Positions 1 to 5,945 of a DNA stretch of 7,797 nt are shown piece by piece. The translations under genes were made by a program, and so were the position numbers. Each line of letters opens with the position of its first letter. Position 1 is the first letter of the stretch. Source of the stretch: Rhodocyclales bacterium (GTDB lineage Bacteria > Pseudomonadota > Gammaproteobacteria > Burkholderiales > Rhodocyclaceae); assembly GCA_021413665.1 (NCBI GenBank), contig JAIOPW010000477.1, positions 1-7,797 of the forward strand, read 5' to 3'. A model generated the notes under the pieces. That model searched no databases. It saw nothing but the letters and a program-made list of their open reading frames with translations, and was not told where the DNA came from.

Positions 1-634
1 CGATCTTCGCCAGGGCCGGCAACTGGATCGCCAGTTGCAGCCCGCCGCCGATGAAGACCGCCCAGCCCAGGGCCATGATCGGAGGATCGAACCAGGGCGC
101 CGCGAACAGCGCCATGCCGATGAAGGACAGGTTCAGCAACACCGGCGTGAAGGCGGGCAGGGCGAAGCGGCTCCAAGTGTTCAGGATTCCGGCCGCCAGC
201 GCAACCAGCGACATGAAGAGGATGTAGGGAAAGGTGATCCGCGTCAGCTCGACAGTGAGCTGGAACTTTTCGGCATCGGCGGCGAACCCGGGCGCCGTGA
301 CGGCGACCAGCAGGGGTGCGGCGGCCATGCCGAGCGCGCTGACAGCGATCAGGATCAGGAACAGCACGCTGGCGACCCGATCCACGAGGCTCTTGGTTTC
401 GCTTTCCCCGCGCCGATTGCGGTATTCGGCCAGGATGGGGACGAAGGCCTGGGAAAATGCTCCCTCGGCAAACAGGCGGCGCAGCAGGTTGGGTAGACGG
501 AAGGCGACGAAGAAGGCGTCGGTCATCATCCCGGCGCCGAAGCTCCTGGCAATGACAAAATCGCGGACGAAACCCATAACGCGTGACAGCAGGGTCATGC
601 CGCTGACGGTAGCCAAGGCGCGGAGCAGATTCAT
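1..634 (-). CDS. murJ: Lipid II flippase MurJ (MviN), N-terminal part, cut by the window edge
   Basis: MurJ is the inner-membrane MOP-superfamily flippase that moves lipid II to the periplasmic face for peptidoglycan synthesis. The 211 codons visible begin MNLLRALATVSG and closely follow the family, which is usually about 510 residues, so roughly 300 residues lie beyond the left edge. Family hallmarks present include SRVMGFVRD (residues 17-25), FGAGMMTDAFFVAFRLPNLLRR (32-53) and AEGAFSQAFVPILAEY just after. Arg18, Arg24, Asp39 and Arg52, which match charged residues known to matter in E. coli MurJ, are all kept. Hydrophobic stretches alternate as expected for a polytopic protein. The ATG at 634-632 matches the usual family start, but no good Shine-Dalgarno lies in front of it. 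It is transcribed divergently from rpsT. The family assignment is secure; only completeness is unknown. Confidence 0.96.
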   Translation of the reverse strand, partial: MNLLRALATVSGMTLLSRVMGFVRDFVIARSFGAGMMTDAFFVAFRLPNLLRRLFAEGAFSQAFVPILAEYRNRRGESETKSLVDRVASVLFLILIAVSALGMAAAPLLVAVTAPGFAADAEKFQLTVELTRITFPYILFMSLVALAAGILNTWSRFALPAFTPVLLNLSFIGMALFAAPWFDPPIMALGWAVFIGGGLQLAIQLPALAKI

Positions 635-650
635 CCACGATATGGTATCC

Positions 651-679
651 GCGATATGGCTGACAGAAGCCGCTTGCAA
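651..679 (-). promoter_or_regulatory. Possible weak sigma-70 promoter for murJ
   Basis: On the minus strand TTGCAA (679-674) is followed after 17 bp by TATCGC (656-651), matching only three of six -10 positions. Transcription would begin near 644, leaving a leader of about 10 nt before the murJ ATG. TTGCAA is its own reverse complement, and the same six bases form the -35 of the much better rpsT promoter on the other strand. The spacing is ideal but the -10 is poor, so this is a tentative call. Confidence 0.25.
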
Positions 680-702
680 AGGGCGTAAGACCCCCTTATA
701 AT
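674..702 (+). promoter_or_regulatory. Sigma-70 promoter of rpsT
   Basis: The -35 TTGCAA (674-679, four of six consensus bases) and a perfect -10 TATAAT (697-702) are separated by exactly 17 bp. Transcription should start near 709, giving a leader of about 27 nt before the rpsT ATG. A strong promoter with a short leader suits a ribosomal protein gene. Confidence 0.8.
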
Positions 703-735
703 CGCGCGCTTTCCCCAGATCCACCGGATATCGAT

Positions 736-996
736 ATGGCCAATACCGTTCAAGCCCGCAAACGTGCCCGTCAAGCGACCGAGCAGCGCGCTCACAACAT
801 GAGCCAGCGCTCCACGCTGCGCACCGCGATCAAGAAGGTGCGTAAGGCAATTGACGCCGGCGACAAGGTCGCGGCGCAGGCTGTGTTCAAGGAATCACAG
901 CCCGTGATCGATTCGATCGCCGACAAGAACATTGTGCACAAGAACCTCGCTGCGCGTCAGAAGAGCCGCCTGTCCGCGGCAATTAAGGCGCTCTAA
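736..996 (+). CDS. rpsT: 30S ribosomal protein S20
   Basis: S20 binds 16S rRNA in the body of the small subunit and helps its assembly. The 86-residue product matches the family in length (E. coli has 87) and begins MANTVQARKRARQATEQRAHN, the usual S20 opening. The basic stretch RSTLRTAIKKVRKAI (about residues 25-39) and the C-terminal KNLAARQKSRLSAAIKAL are also typical of this helical, lysine/arginine-rich protein. The ATG at 736 is the only sensible start. It has just a weak Shine-Dalgarno (GGAT at 726-729). In E. coli S20 represses its own translation, helped there by a UUG start. The weak ribosome site here could allow similar control, but that is inference. The gene is monocistronic, with its own promoter and a strong terminator, and lies divergent to murJ. 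Confidence 0.98.
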   Translation: MANTVQARKRARQATEQRAHNMSQRSTLRTAIKKVRKAIDAGDKVAAQAVFKESQPVIDSIADKNIVHKNLAARQKSRLSAAIKAL

Positions 997-1018
997 GCCC
1001 CGGCGCAATTCGCCCCGC

Positions 1019-1054
1019 AAAAAAAGCTGCCTCGAGTCGAGGCAGCTTTTTTTT
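1019..1054 (+). terminator. Strong intrinsic terminator after rpsT
   Basis: The stem GCTGCCTC (1026-1033) pairs perfectly with GAGGCAGC (1039-1046) around a five-base loop, and eight T residues follow (1047-1054). Seven A residues precede the stem (1019-1025), extending it by A-U pairs and making the site potentially active in both directions. It lies 22 nt after the rpsT stop codon. Confidence 0.93.
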
Positions 1055-1268
1055 CGTCCGCCGCGGTCTCGGCGCATACGGGATTCCGTTGTTGCCGGCC
1101 CTCGAGTGAGGTTCCCGGCGGACAGAGCCCCGAAGAAAGTCCGGGCAGGGGTGCGCGGGTTCCTGCCGGATACGTCGCCAGGCCTCGCCGTCCATGGATT
1201 CGGCTTTTTGGCAAGACCACCATCGGCATACTGTCTTTATAAAAGTCCAGCTAAATTAGAGAAATAGG
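1055..1268. other. GC-rich intergenic stretch without a convincing gene; RNA-like folding
   Basis: I find no reading frame here with protein-like composition or a ribosome site. The DNA can fold. GCCGG (1094-1098) pairs with CCGGC (1115-1119) enclosing CCTC/GAGG (1100-1103/1108-1111), and TCCGGGCAGG (1140-1149) pairs with CCTGCCGGA (1162-1170) with one bulge. Bases 1132-1146 resemble a conserved segment near helix P4 of bacterial RNase P RNA (one mismatch to the E. coli segment as I remember it). I cannot recognise the other conserved RNase P blocks and the region is too short for a whole type A RNA. After about 1220 the sequence turns AT-rich and leads into the next promoter. It could be a degenerate remnant, an unrecognised small RNA or plain spacer. 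Confidence 0.4.
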
Positions 1269-1297
1269 TTGAATTTGCTGAAATCACTACATATAAT
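1269..1297 (+). promoter_or_regulatory. Sigma-70 promoter of the 73-residue small protein
   Basis: TTGAAT (1269-1274) and a perfect TATAAT (1292-1297) are spaced by 17 bp, placing the start near 1304 and giving a leader of about 25 nt. The flanking 50-60 bp upstream is AT-rich, like an UP-element context, and stands out from the GC-rich surroundings. Confidence 0.78.
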
Positions 1298-1328
1298 CGT
1301 CCGACTTGGTTGAAGTGAAAGGGGTTTC

Positions 1329-1550
1329 ATGCAATCCCATCAGTTCATAAAATATGCATTTCGTATTCGCACCCGCCTTGGCGTGATTGTGGACAACCTG
1401 ATGATTCACGGCCGCGACGAATTCGACGCCCAGCGCAAACTGCGGCAGGTGTATCACGACTGCCAGATCATCGAATGCATATGCCATCGCGGCAGCGTTC
1501 GCGTGCCGGTCAACAGCTTCGAGGAAGTCGCAAACCTTATCGTTCGCTGA
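1329..1550 (+). CDS. Small protein of unknown function, 73 residues
   Basis: I do not recognise a named family. The case for a real gene is strong: a near-consensus promoter, a good Shine-Dalgarno (AAAGGGG at 1318-1324, four bases before the ATG), a terminator-like sequence after the stop, and protein-like composition. The product is probably cytoplasmic, with no signal peptide or membrane segment. The pattern suggests an extended or beta stretch (about residues 9-26, FRIRTRLGVIVDNLMIHG), an amphipathic helix (30-43, with DEFDAQRKLRQVY), a short beta strand (46-52) and a final helix (about 63-72). Three cysteines sit close together (Cys45, Cys50, Cys52) beside His43 and His53, so metal or redox chemistry is possible but unproven. 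It stands alone, ending head to head with the stop of the parA-like gene. I infer no function. Confidence 0.82.
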   Translation: MQSHQFIKYAFRIRTRLGVIVDNLMIHGRDEFDAQRKLRQVYHDCQIIECICHRGSVRVPVNSFEEVANLIVR

Positions 1551-1580
1551 GGTGCCGCCGCTTCATCCGGCCCGTTTTTT
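1551..1580 (+). terminator. Probable weak terminator after the 73-residue gene
   Basis: Just after the stop codon, GCCG (1554-1557) can pair with CGGC (1568-1571), and flanking G and C bases may extend the stem with a bulge. A run of six T residues follows (1575-1580). The stem is short, so efficiency is uncertain. It lies between two converging genes. Confidence 0.4.
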
Positions 1581-1590
1581 CCTGTTTGTT

Positions 1591-2352
1591 TCAGAGAAAG
1601 CGCGCGGCCTGCAATTCCGCCATCAACGCCAGGTAGTCGTGCGCGCCCCGGCTGCCCGGGTTGTGGGCGAATATGTCGCGACTCAGCGCAGGCGCCTCGG
1701 CAAGCGCGACGTTCTCCGAAATCACTGTCTCGCAAAGCTCGGCTCCGAACTGTGCGCTCAGCCTGACCTGGATATCGAAGCTCATCTTGCGTCGCCGGTC
1801 GAAGCGCGTCAGCAGGTAGCGGCGTTCTATGCGCCGCTTGAGCACCGGTTCCAGCGCCTTCAGGGTGTGTTCGATCTGCAGGGCGCCGCGCAGCGAGAGG
1901 TAATCGGACGACACCGGAACCAGAATCCGGTCCGCGGCGAAGATCGCATTGAGTGAGAGCACGCCGAGGAAGGGGCAGCAGTCGATCAGCGTGGTCGCCT
2001 CGCCACCGGCAAGTTCCAGCGCCTGCAAGCCGGCGCTGAGCCGGTTGAGAATTGCCGGGCCCTTGCCGAATATGGAGTCCACCTTGATCAGTTCGGCGTG
2101 CGCCGGAATCAGGCGGCCGACGCCATCCCAGATCACGGCCAGTTCCTCCAGCGGCCGGTTGTCCTGATAGAGCGCGAATACGCTGTTGTGGGCTTCGCCC
2201 AATGCCTTGCCGTGTATCGCCGTGAGGTGTGCCTGCGGATCGAGGTCGACCATCAGCGTCGGCGCGGAATTCCTGCCCAGTGCGGCGGCGAGATTGAGCG
2301 CCGTGGTGGTCTTGCCGACGCCGCCTTTCTGGTTGAACACCGCCATTCTCAC
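1591..2352 (-). CDS. Solitary ParA/Soj-family P-loop ATPase
   Basis: ParA/Soj proteins are deviant-Walker ATPases that dimerise on ATP, bind DNA or a surface, and position chromosomes, plasmids or protein complexes. Numbering from the GTG at 2352-2350 (253 residues), the deviant Walker A KGGVGKTT is at 9-16 with signature Lys9 and Lys14, and DLDPQ is at 36-40 (Asp38 corresponds to Soj Asp40). Walker B is LIDCCP at 122-127, and the family C-terminal pattern ENVALAEAP followed by GSRGAHDYLAL is at about 213-243. Asp124 is kept, but the usual D-x-P-P after it reads D-C-C-P. No DNA-binding N-terminal domain is present, which is Soj-like. The start is uncertain: this GTG has GGAG nine bases upstream, the ATG at 2346 is six bases further in, and an in-frame GTG at 2424 falls in an inverted repeat without a ribosome site. 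No parB neighbour is visible, so its cargo is unknown. Confidence 0.88.
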   Translation of the reverse strand: MRMAVFNQKGGVGKTTTALNLAAALGRNSAPTLMVDLDPQAHLTAIHGKALGEAHNSVFALYQDNRPLEELAVIWDGVGRLIPAHAELIKVDSIFGKGPAILNRLSAGLQALELAGGEATTLIDCCPFLGVLSLNAIFAADRILVPVSSDYLSLRGALQIEHTLKALEPVLKRRIERRYLLTRFDRRRKMSFDIQVRLSAQFGAELCETVISENVALAEAPALSRDIFAHNPGSRGAHDYLALMAELQAARFL

Positions 2353-2401
2353 TGCCGGTTTCTCCGTTTCCGCACTCTGTACAGGGCCTTGTTTTTCACT
2401 T

Positions 2402-2407
2402 AGTATA
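2402..2407 (-). promoter_or_regulatory. Possible -10 element of the parA-like gene
   Basis: TATACT on the minus strand (2407-2402) matches five of six -10 bases and would start transcription near 2395, upstream of the GTG at 2352 but downstream of the one at 2424. No -35 match exists at 16-18 bp. That position is occupied by the edge of the 10-bp inverted repeat, so a regulator might act there. Weak evidence. Confidence 0.3.
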
Positions 2408-2422
2408 GAGGCGTTTTCAAGC

Positions 2423-2452
2423 ACGGCGGCCGCGTTGCTCTTCGGCCGCCGT
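2423..2452. repeat. Perfect 10-bp inverted repeat between parA and argD
   Basis: ACGGCGGCCG (2423-2432) and its exact complement CGGCCGCCGT (2443-2452) flank a 10-base spacer. Read on the plus strand, a T-rich stretch (TTTTT at 2456-2460) follows, so it resembles a terminator or attenuator hairpin ahead of argD. Read on the minus strand, it covers the possible upstream GTG start of the parA-like gene and the missing -35 position. It could be an operator, an attenuator or a boundary terminator; sequence alone does not decide. Confidence 0.6.
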
Positions 2453-2544
2453 ATGTTTTTGTACGTGGAGCTTTTGGTCGCGGTCGCGCTGCTACAAGGC
2501 CGGCGTTGCCCTACACTGAAACTATGTTATCGCGGAGCGCTTTC

Positions 2545-3717
2545 ATGCCGCATTTGATGAATACCTACGGGCGGTTGCCGGTCGCCTTTACCCACGGACA
2601 GGGTTGCAGGCTGTTCGATGAACAGGGCAAGTCCTACCTCGACGCCCTGGCGGGAATCGCCGTAAACACGCTGGGTCACAATCACCCCCGCCTGGTCAAG
2701 GCGCTGAGCGATCAGGTTGCCCGCCTCATCCATACTTCCAATATCTATCGTATCAGCGAAGCCGAGGCCGCGTCCGATCGCCTTGCCGCGCTGTCGCGTA
2801 TGGACGAGGTGTTCTTCTGCAACTCCGGCTGTGAGGCCAACGAAGCGGCGATCAAGCTGGCGCGGATGTACGGACACCAGCAGGGCATCGAGCAACCGAC
2901 CATCATCGTCATGGAGCATGCCTTCCACGGCCGCACCCTGGCGACGCTGTCCGCTACCGGCAACCGCAAGGTGCAGGCGGGCTTCGAGCCGCTGGTCGCG
3001 GGCTTCGTACGGGTGCCGTTTGATGACCTTGCTGCCATCGAACAGATTGCCTCGCGCAATCCGAACATTGTCGCGGTGCTGTTCGAACCGATTCAGGGCG
3101 AGGGCGGCATCAACCTTGCGCACAATGATTTCATGAGGTCGCTGCGGCAGATCTGCGACCAGAAAAGCTGGCTGTTCATGGTCGATGAGGTGCAATGCGG
3201 CATCGGTCGCACCGGGGTCTGGTTCGCCCACCAGCATGCCGGCATCCTTCCGGACGTCATGACTCTGGCGAAAGGCCTTGGTTCCGGCGTGCCGATCGGC
3301 GCCTGCCTCGCGGCCGGTCGCGCCGCCGGTGTATTCAAGCCGGGGAATCACGGCTCCACTTTCGGCGGCAATCCGTTGGCCTGCGTCGCCGCGTTGACCA
3401 CGCTGGACGTCATCGAAGCCGACGGCCTCATGGCGCACGCCCACAAACTGGGCGAAGCGATTCGTGAAGGACTGCGCAGCGGCCTGTCAGGTGTCGCCGG
3501 CCTGGTCGAGGTTCGTGGTGACGGCCTGATGATCGGCATCGAGCTGGATCGTCCCTGCGGCGATCTGGTCAAGCGCGGGCTGGACGCCGGCCTGCTGATC
3601 AACGTCACTGCCGACAAGGTGGTACGCCTGCTGCCGGCACTGGTCATGACCGATGCCGAAGCAGCGGAACTCGTGGCAGGACTCGTGGTGCTGATCAAAG
3701 ACTTCCTCGGAGCCTGA
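2545..3717 (+). CDS. argD: Acetylornithine aminotransferase
   Basis: ArgD is a cytoplasmic class III PLP aminotransferase. It transfers an amino group from glutamate to N-acetylglutamate 5-semialdehyde, giving N-acetylornithine, and many homologues also serve in lysine synthesis. The 390 residues carry the expected landmarks: NSGCEANEAAIKLAR (from residue 93, phosphate-binding), AFHGRT (126-131) with Phe127 for ring stacking, VDEVQCGIGRTG with Asp214, the Schiff-base lysine Lys243 in LAKGLGSGVPIGA, and Thr272 in GSTFGGNPLA. I chose the ATG at 2545 because GGAG (2534-2537) lies seven bases upstream and the family begins MxHLMNTY. An ATG at 2524 and a TTG at 2506 extend the frame but lack ribosome sites. 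It opens the arg cluster and ends two bases before argF. Distinction from succinylornithine or GABA transaminases rests mainly on this context. Confidence 0.95.
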   Translation: MPHLMNTYGRLPVAFTHGQGCRLFDEQGKSYLDALAGIAVNTLGHNHPRLVKALSDQVARLIHTSNIYRISEAEAASDRLAALSRMDEVFFCNSGCEANEAAIKLARMYGHQQGIEQPTIIVMEHAFHGRTLATLSATGNRKVQAGFEPLVAGFVRVPFDDLAAIEQIASRNPNIVAVLFEPIQGEGGINLAHNDFMRSLRQICDQKSWLFMVDEVQCGIGRTGVWFAHQHAGILPDVMTLAKGLGSGVPIGACLAAGRAAGVFKPGNHGSTFGGNPLACVAALTTLDVIEADGLMAHAHKLGEAIREGLRSGLSGVAGLVEVRGDGLMIGIELDRPCGDLVKRGLDAGLLINVTADKVVRLLPALVMTDAEAAELVAGLVVLIKDFLGA

Positions 3718-3719
3718 TC

Positions 3720-4643
3720 ATGGCGTCGCCGCGGCACTTTCTTCAGATCAAGGACCTTACGCGCGAGGAACTCGACTACCTGTTCGAGCGCACACGCATC
3801 ATCAAGGCACGATTCAAGGCCTACCAGCGCCATTGGCCGCTGCAGGACCGCACACTGGTGATGATCTTCGAGAAGGCGAGCACGCGCACGCGGCTGTCCT
3901 TCGAGGCCGGCATGCACCAGCTCGGCGGCTCGGCGATCTACCTCAACACGCGCGACTCGCAGCTCGGCCGCGGCGAGCCGGTGGAAGATGCGGCGCAGGT
4001 GATTTCGCGCATGAGCGACGTCGTCATGATCCGCACCTACGAGCAGGAGATCATCGAGCGCTTCGCCAGCCACTCGCGGGTGCCGGTGATCAACGGCCTG
4101 ACCAACGAATACCATCCTTGCCAGATCCTCGCCGACATCTTCACCTTCATCGAGCATCGCGGCGCGATCCAGGGACGCACCGTGGCCTGGATCGGCGATT
4201 CGAACAACGTCTGCAACACATGGCTGCAGGCCGCCGAGATTTTCGACTTCAAGGTCCATGTCTCGACGCCGCCCGGTTACGAAGTCGAGCCCGAGCGCGC
4301 CGGCCTGCACGGCACCTCGCATTTCCGCGAATTCGCGGATCCGATGGATGCGACGCGCGATGCCGACCTGGTGACCACCGACGTGTGGACCTCGATGGGC
4401 TTTGAAGCCGAGAACGAGGAGCGCATGCGCGACTTCGCCGATTGGCAGGTCGATGCCGACATGATGCGCGTCGCGCGTCCAGAGGCCGTGTTCATGCACT
4501 GCCTGCCGGCGCATCGCGGCGAGGAAGTGTCGGCCGAAGTGATCGACGGCGCGCAAAGCGTGGTCTGGGATGAGGCGGAAAACAGATTGCACGTGCAGAA
4601 GGCTTTGATGGAATTCCTGCTCCTGGGCAGGGTGAATGACTAA
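3720..4643 (+). CDS. argF: Ornithine carbamoyltransferase
   Basis: This enzyme joins carbamoyl phosphate and ornithine to give citrulline and phosphate. The 307-residue length fits the anabolic type. The carbamoyl-phosphate loop STRTR is at 54-58, with the EKASTRTR context. HPCQ is at 132-135, the ornithine-binding SMG loop is at 225-227 after DVWT, and HCLPAHRGEE is at 260-269 with the catalytic-type Cys261. The start ATG lies two bases after the argD stop and is preceded by GGAG (3709-3712) inside argD, so the two are probably translationally coupled. The next gene, argG, starts about 10 bases after the argF stop. Nothing is missing or truncated. The biosynthetic role is supported by the argD and argG neighbours, with no arginine deiminase or carbamate kinase genes in view. 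Confidence 0.97.
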   Translation: MASPRHFLQIKDLTREELDYLFERTRIIKARFKAYQRHWPLQDRTLVMIFEKASTRTRLSFEAGMHQLGGSAIYLNTRDSQLGRGEPVEDAAQVISRMSDVVMIRTYEQEIIERFASHSRVPVINGLTNEYHPCQILADIFTFIEHRGAIQGRTVAWIGDSNNVCNTWLQAAEIFDFKVHVSTPPGYEVEPERAGLHGTSHFREFADPMDATRDADLVTTDVWTSMGFEAENEERMRDFADWQVDADMMRVARPEAVFMHCLPAHRGEEVSAEVIDGAQSVVWDEAENRLHVQKALMEFLLLGRVND

Positions 4644-4653
4644 GGGAAGAATG

Positions 4654-5922
4654 ATGAAAGCGGCAACGAAAGCGGACAAAGCGGAAAGCAACAAGGTCGT
4701 CCTCGCCTATTCGGGTGGTCTCGATACCTCGGTGATCCTCAAGTGGCTGCAGGACACCTACCACTGCGAGGTGGTGACCTTCACCGCCGACCTCGGGCAG
4801 GGCGAGGAACTCGAGCCGGCGCGCGCCAAGGCGCTGCAGATGGGCATCAAGCCGAAGAACATCTTCATCGACGACCTGCGCGAAGAATTCGTGCGCGACT
4901 TCGTCTTCCCGATGTTCCGCTGCAACACCGTGTACGAGGGCGAATACCTGCTTGGCACTTCGATTGCGCGGCCGCTGATCGCCAAGCGCCTGGTCGAGAT
5001 CGCGAAGAAGACCGGCGCCAATTCGATTTCCCACGGCGCCACCGGCAAGGGTAACGACCAGGTCCGCTTCGAACTCGGTGCCTATGCCTTGATGCCCAAC
5101 GTCAAGGTCATCGCGCCCTGGCGCGAATGGGACCTGCTCTCGCGCGAGAAGCTGATGGCCTATGCCGAGAAGAACGGCATCCCGGTCGAAATGAAGCACA
5201 AGAAGGGCGGCTCCCCGTATTCGATGGATGCCAACCTGCTGCACATTTCCTACGAAGGCCGTCACCTCGAGGATCCCGCGGCCGAGGCCGAGGAATCCAT
5301 GTGGCGCTGGACCGTATCGCCGGAAAAGGCGCCGGACAAAGTCGAATACATCGACATCGAGTTCAAGCTGGGCGACCCGGTCTCCGTCAACGGCAAGAAG
5401 ATGAAGCCCCATGTCCTGCTGGCCACGCTCAACCAGCTCGGCGGCAAGCACGGCATCGGCCGCCTCGACCTGGTCGAGAACCGCTACGTCGGCATGAAGT
5501 CGCGTGGCTGCTACGAAACCCCCGGCGGCAGCATCCTGCTCAAGGCGCACCGCGCAATCGAGTCGGTCTGCCTCGACCGCGAAGTCGCTCACCTGAAGGA
5601 CGACCTGATGCCGCGCTACGCCAGCCTGATCTACAACGGCTACTGGTGGAGCCCGGAGCGCAAGACCCTGCAGGCGCTGATCGACCACACCCAGCACACC
5701 GTGAATGGCTGGGTCCGGCTCAAGCTCTACAAGGGCAATGTCATCGTCGTCGGCCGCGATTCGAAGACCGATTCGCTGTTCGACCCGACCATCGCCACCT
5801 TCGAGGACGACGCCGGCGCCTATAACCAGAAGGACGCCCACGGTTTCATCCGCCTCAATGCGCTGCGCATGCGCATTGCGGCCAATCGCGCGGAGAGCCG
5901 GTCGGGCAAGAAGAAGGGCTGA
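4654..5922 (+). CDS. argG: Argininosuccinate synthase
   Basis: ArgG condenses citrulline and aspartate, using ATP, to argininosuccinate, the penultimate arginine step. The ATP-binding PP-loop AYSGGLDTS is at 18-26, and SHGATGKGNDQVRFE is at 126-140, part of the citrulline/aspartate site. KKGGSPYSMDANLLHISYEG and VENRYVGMKSRGCYETPGG, further conserved blocks, follow. Length is 422 residues, slightly longer than the roughly 400 of many homologues because of a charged leader before the PP-loop and a basic tail (SGKKKG). The start is one of several in-frame ATGs. I prefer 4654, six bases after AGGGA (4643-4647). 4651 is nearly as good, and 4636 would overlap argF by eight bases without a ribosome site. 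Transcription with argD-argF is likely. Confidence 0.96.
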   Translation: MKAATKADKAESNKVVLAYSGGLDTSVILKWLQDTYHCEVVTFTADLGQGEELEPARAKALQMGIKPKNIFIDDLREEFVRDFVFPMFRCNTVYEGEYLLGTSIARPLIAKRLVEIAKKTGANSISHGATGKGNDQVRFELGAYALMPNVKVIAPWREWDLLSREKLMAYAEKNGIPVEMKHKKGGSPYSMDANLLHISYEGRHLEDPAAEAEESMWRWTVSPEKAPDKVEYIDIEFKLGDPVSVNGKKMKPHVLLATLNQLGGKHGIGRLDLVENRYVGMKSRGCYETPGGSILLKAHRAIESVCLDREVAHLKDDLMPRYASLIYNGYWWSPERKTLQALIDHTQHTVNGWVRLKLYKGNVIVVGRDSKTDSLFDPTIATFEDDAGAYNQKDAHGFIRLNALRMRIAANRAESRSGKKKG

Positions 5923-5945
5923 CGGAGCAGACGAGGCAAGCCCCG

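Larger units (their letters stand above)
638..739. repeat. Octamer CGATATGG, three copies in the murJ/rpsT intergenic region
   Basis: CGATATGG occurs at 638-645, 652-659 and 732-739, all in the same orientation. The first two are 14 bp apart and lie just upstream of the murJ start. The third overlaps the rpsT start codon (736-738) and its preceding GATATCGAT. Three copies of one octamer in about 100 bp is more than expected by chance, but no known operator is recognised. It may be a regulator site or coincidence. Confidence 0.4.

Noticed and set aside
35..701. Two plus-strand frames (35-496 and 234-701) opposite murJ.
   Set aside because: Low-complexity shadow frames on the opposite strand of a clearly recognisable MurJ; the second also runs over the rpsT promoter.
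932..1267. Open frames on both strands in and after the end of rpsT (for example plus 932-1267 and minus 993-1229).
   Set aside because: Arginine-rich, unlike known proteins, running through rpsT and its terminator, with no ribosome sites.
2353..2424. N-terminal extension of the ParA-like protein to the GTG at 2424.
   Set aside because: No ribosome site, the codon lies in the inverted repeat, and the best -10 would start transcription downstream of it. It remains an alternative start.
2489..2517. CTGCTA-17-TACACT as a promoter for argD.
   Set aside because: The -35 matches only three of six consensus bases; too weak to call, although a promoter must exist in or before this region.
3348..4694. 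Long minus-strand open frame (about 448 codons) opposite argD and argF.
   Set aside because: It lies antisense to two unmistakable enzymes, has no family-like sequence and no ribosome site; GC-rich codon bias keeps antisense frames open.
4492..5841. Long minus-strand open frame (about 449 codons) opposite argG.
   Set aside because: Same cause: it is the antisense shadow of argG, which has all its catalytic motifs on the plus strand.
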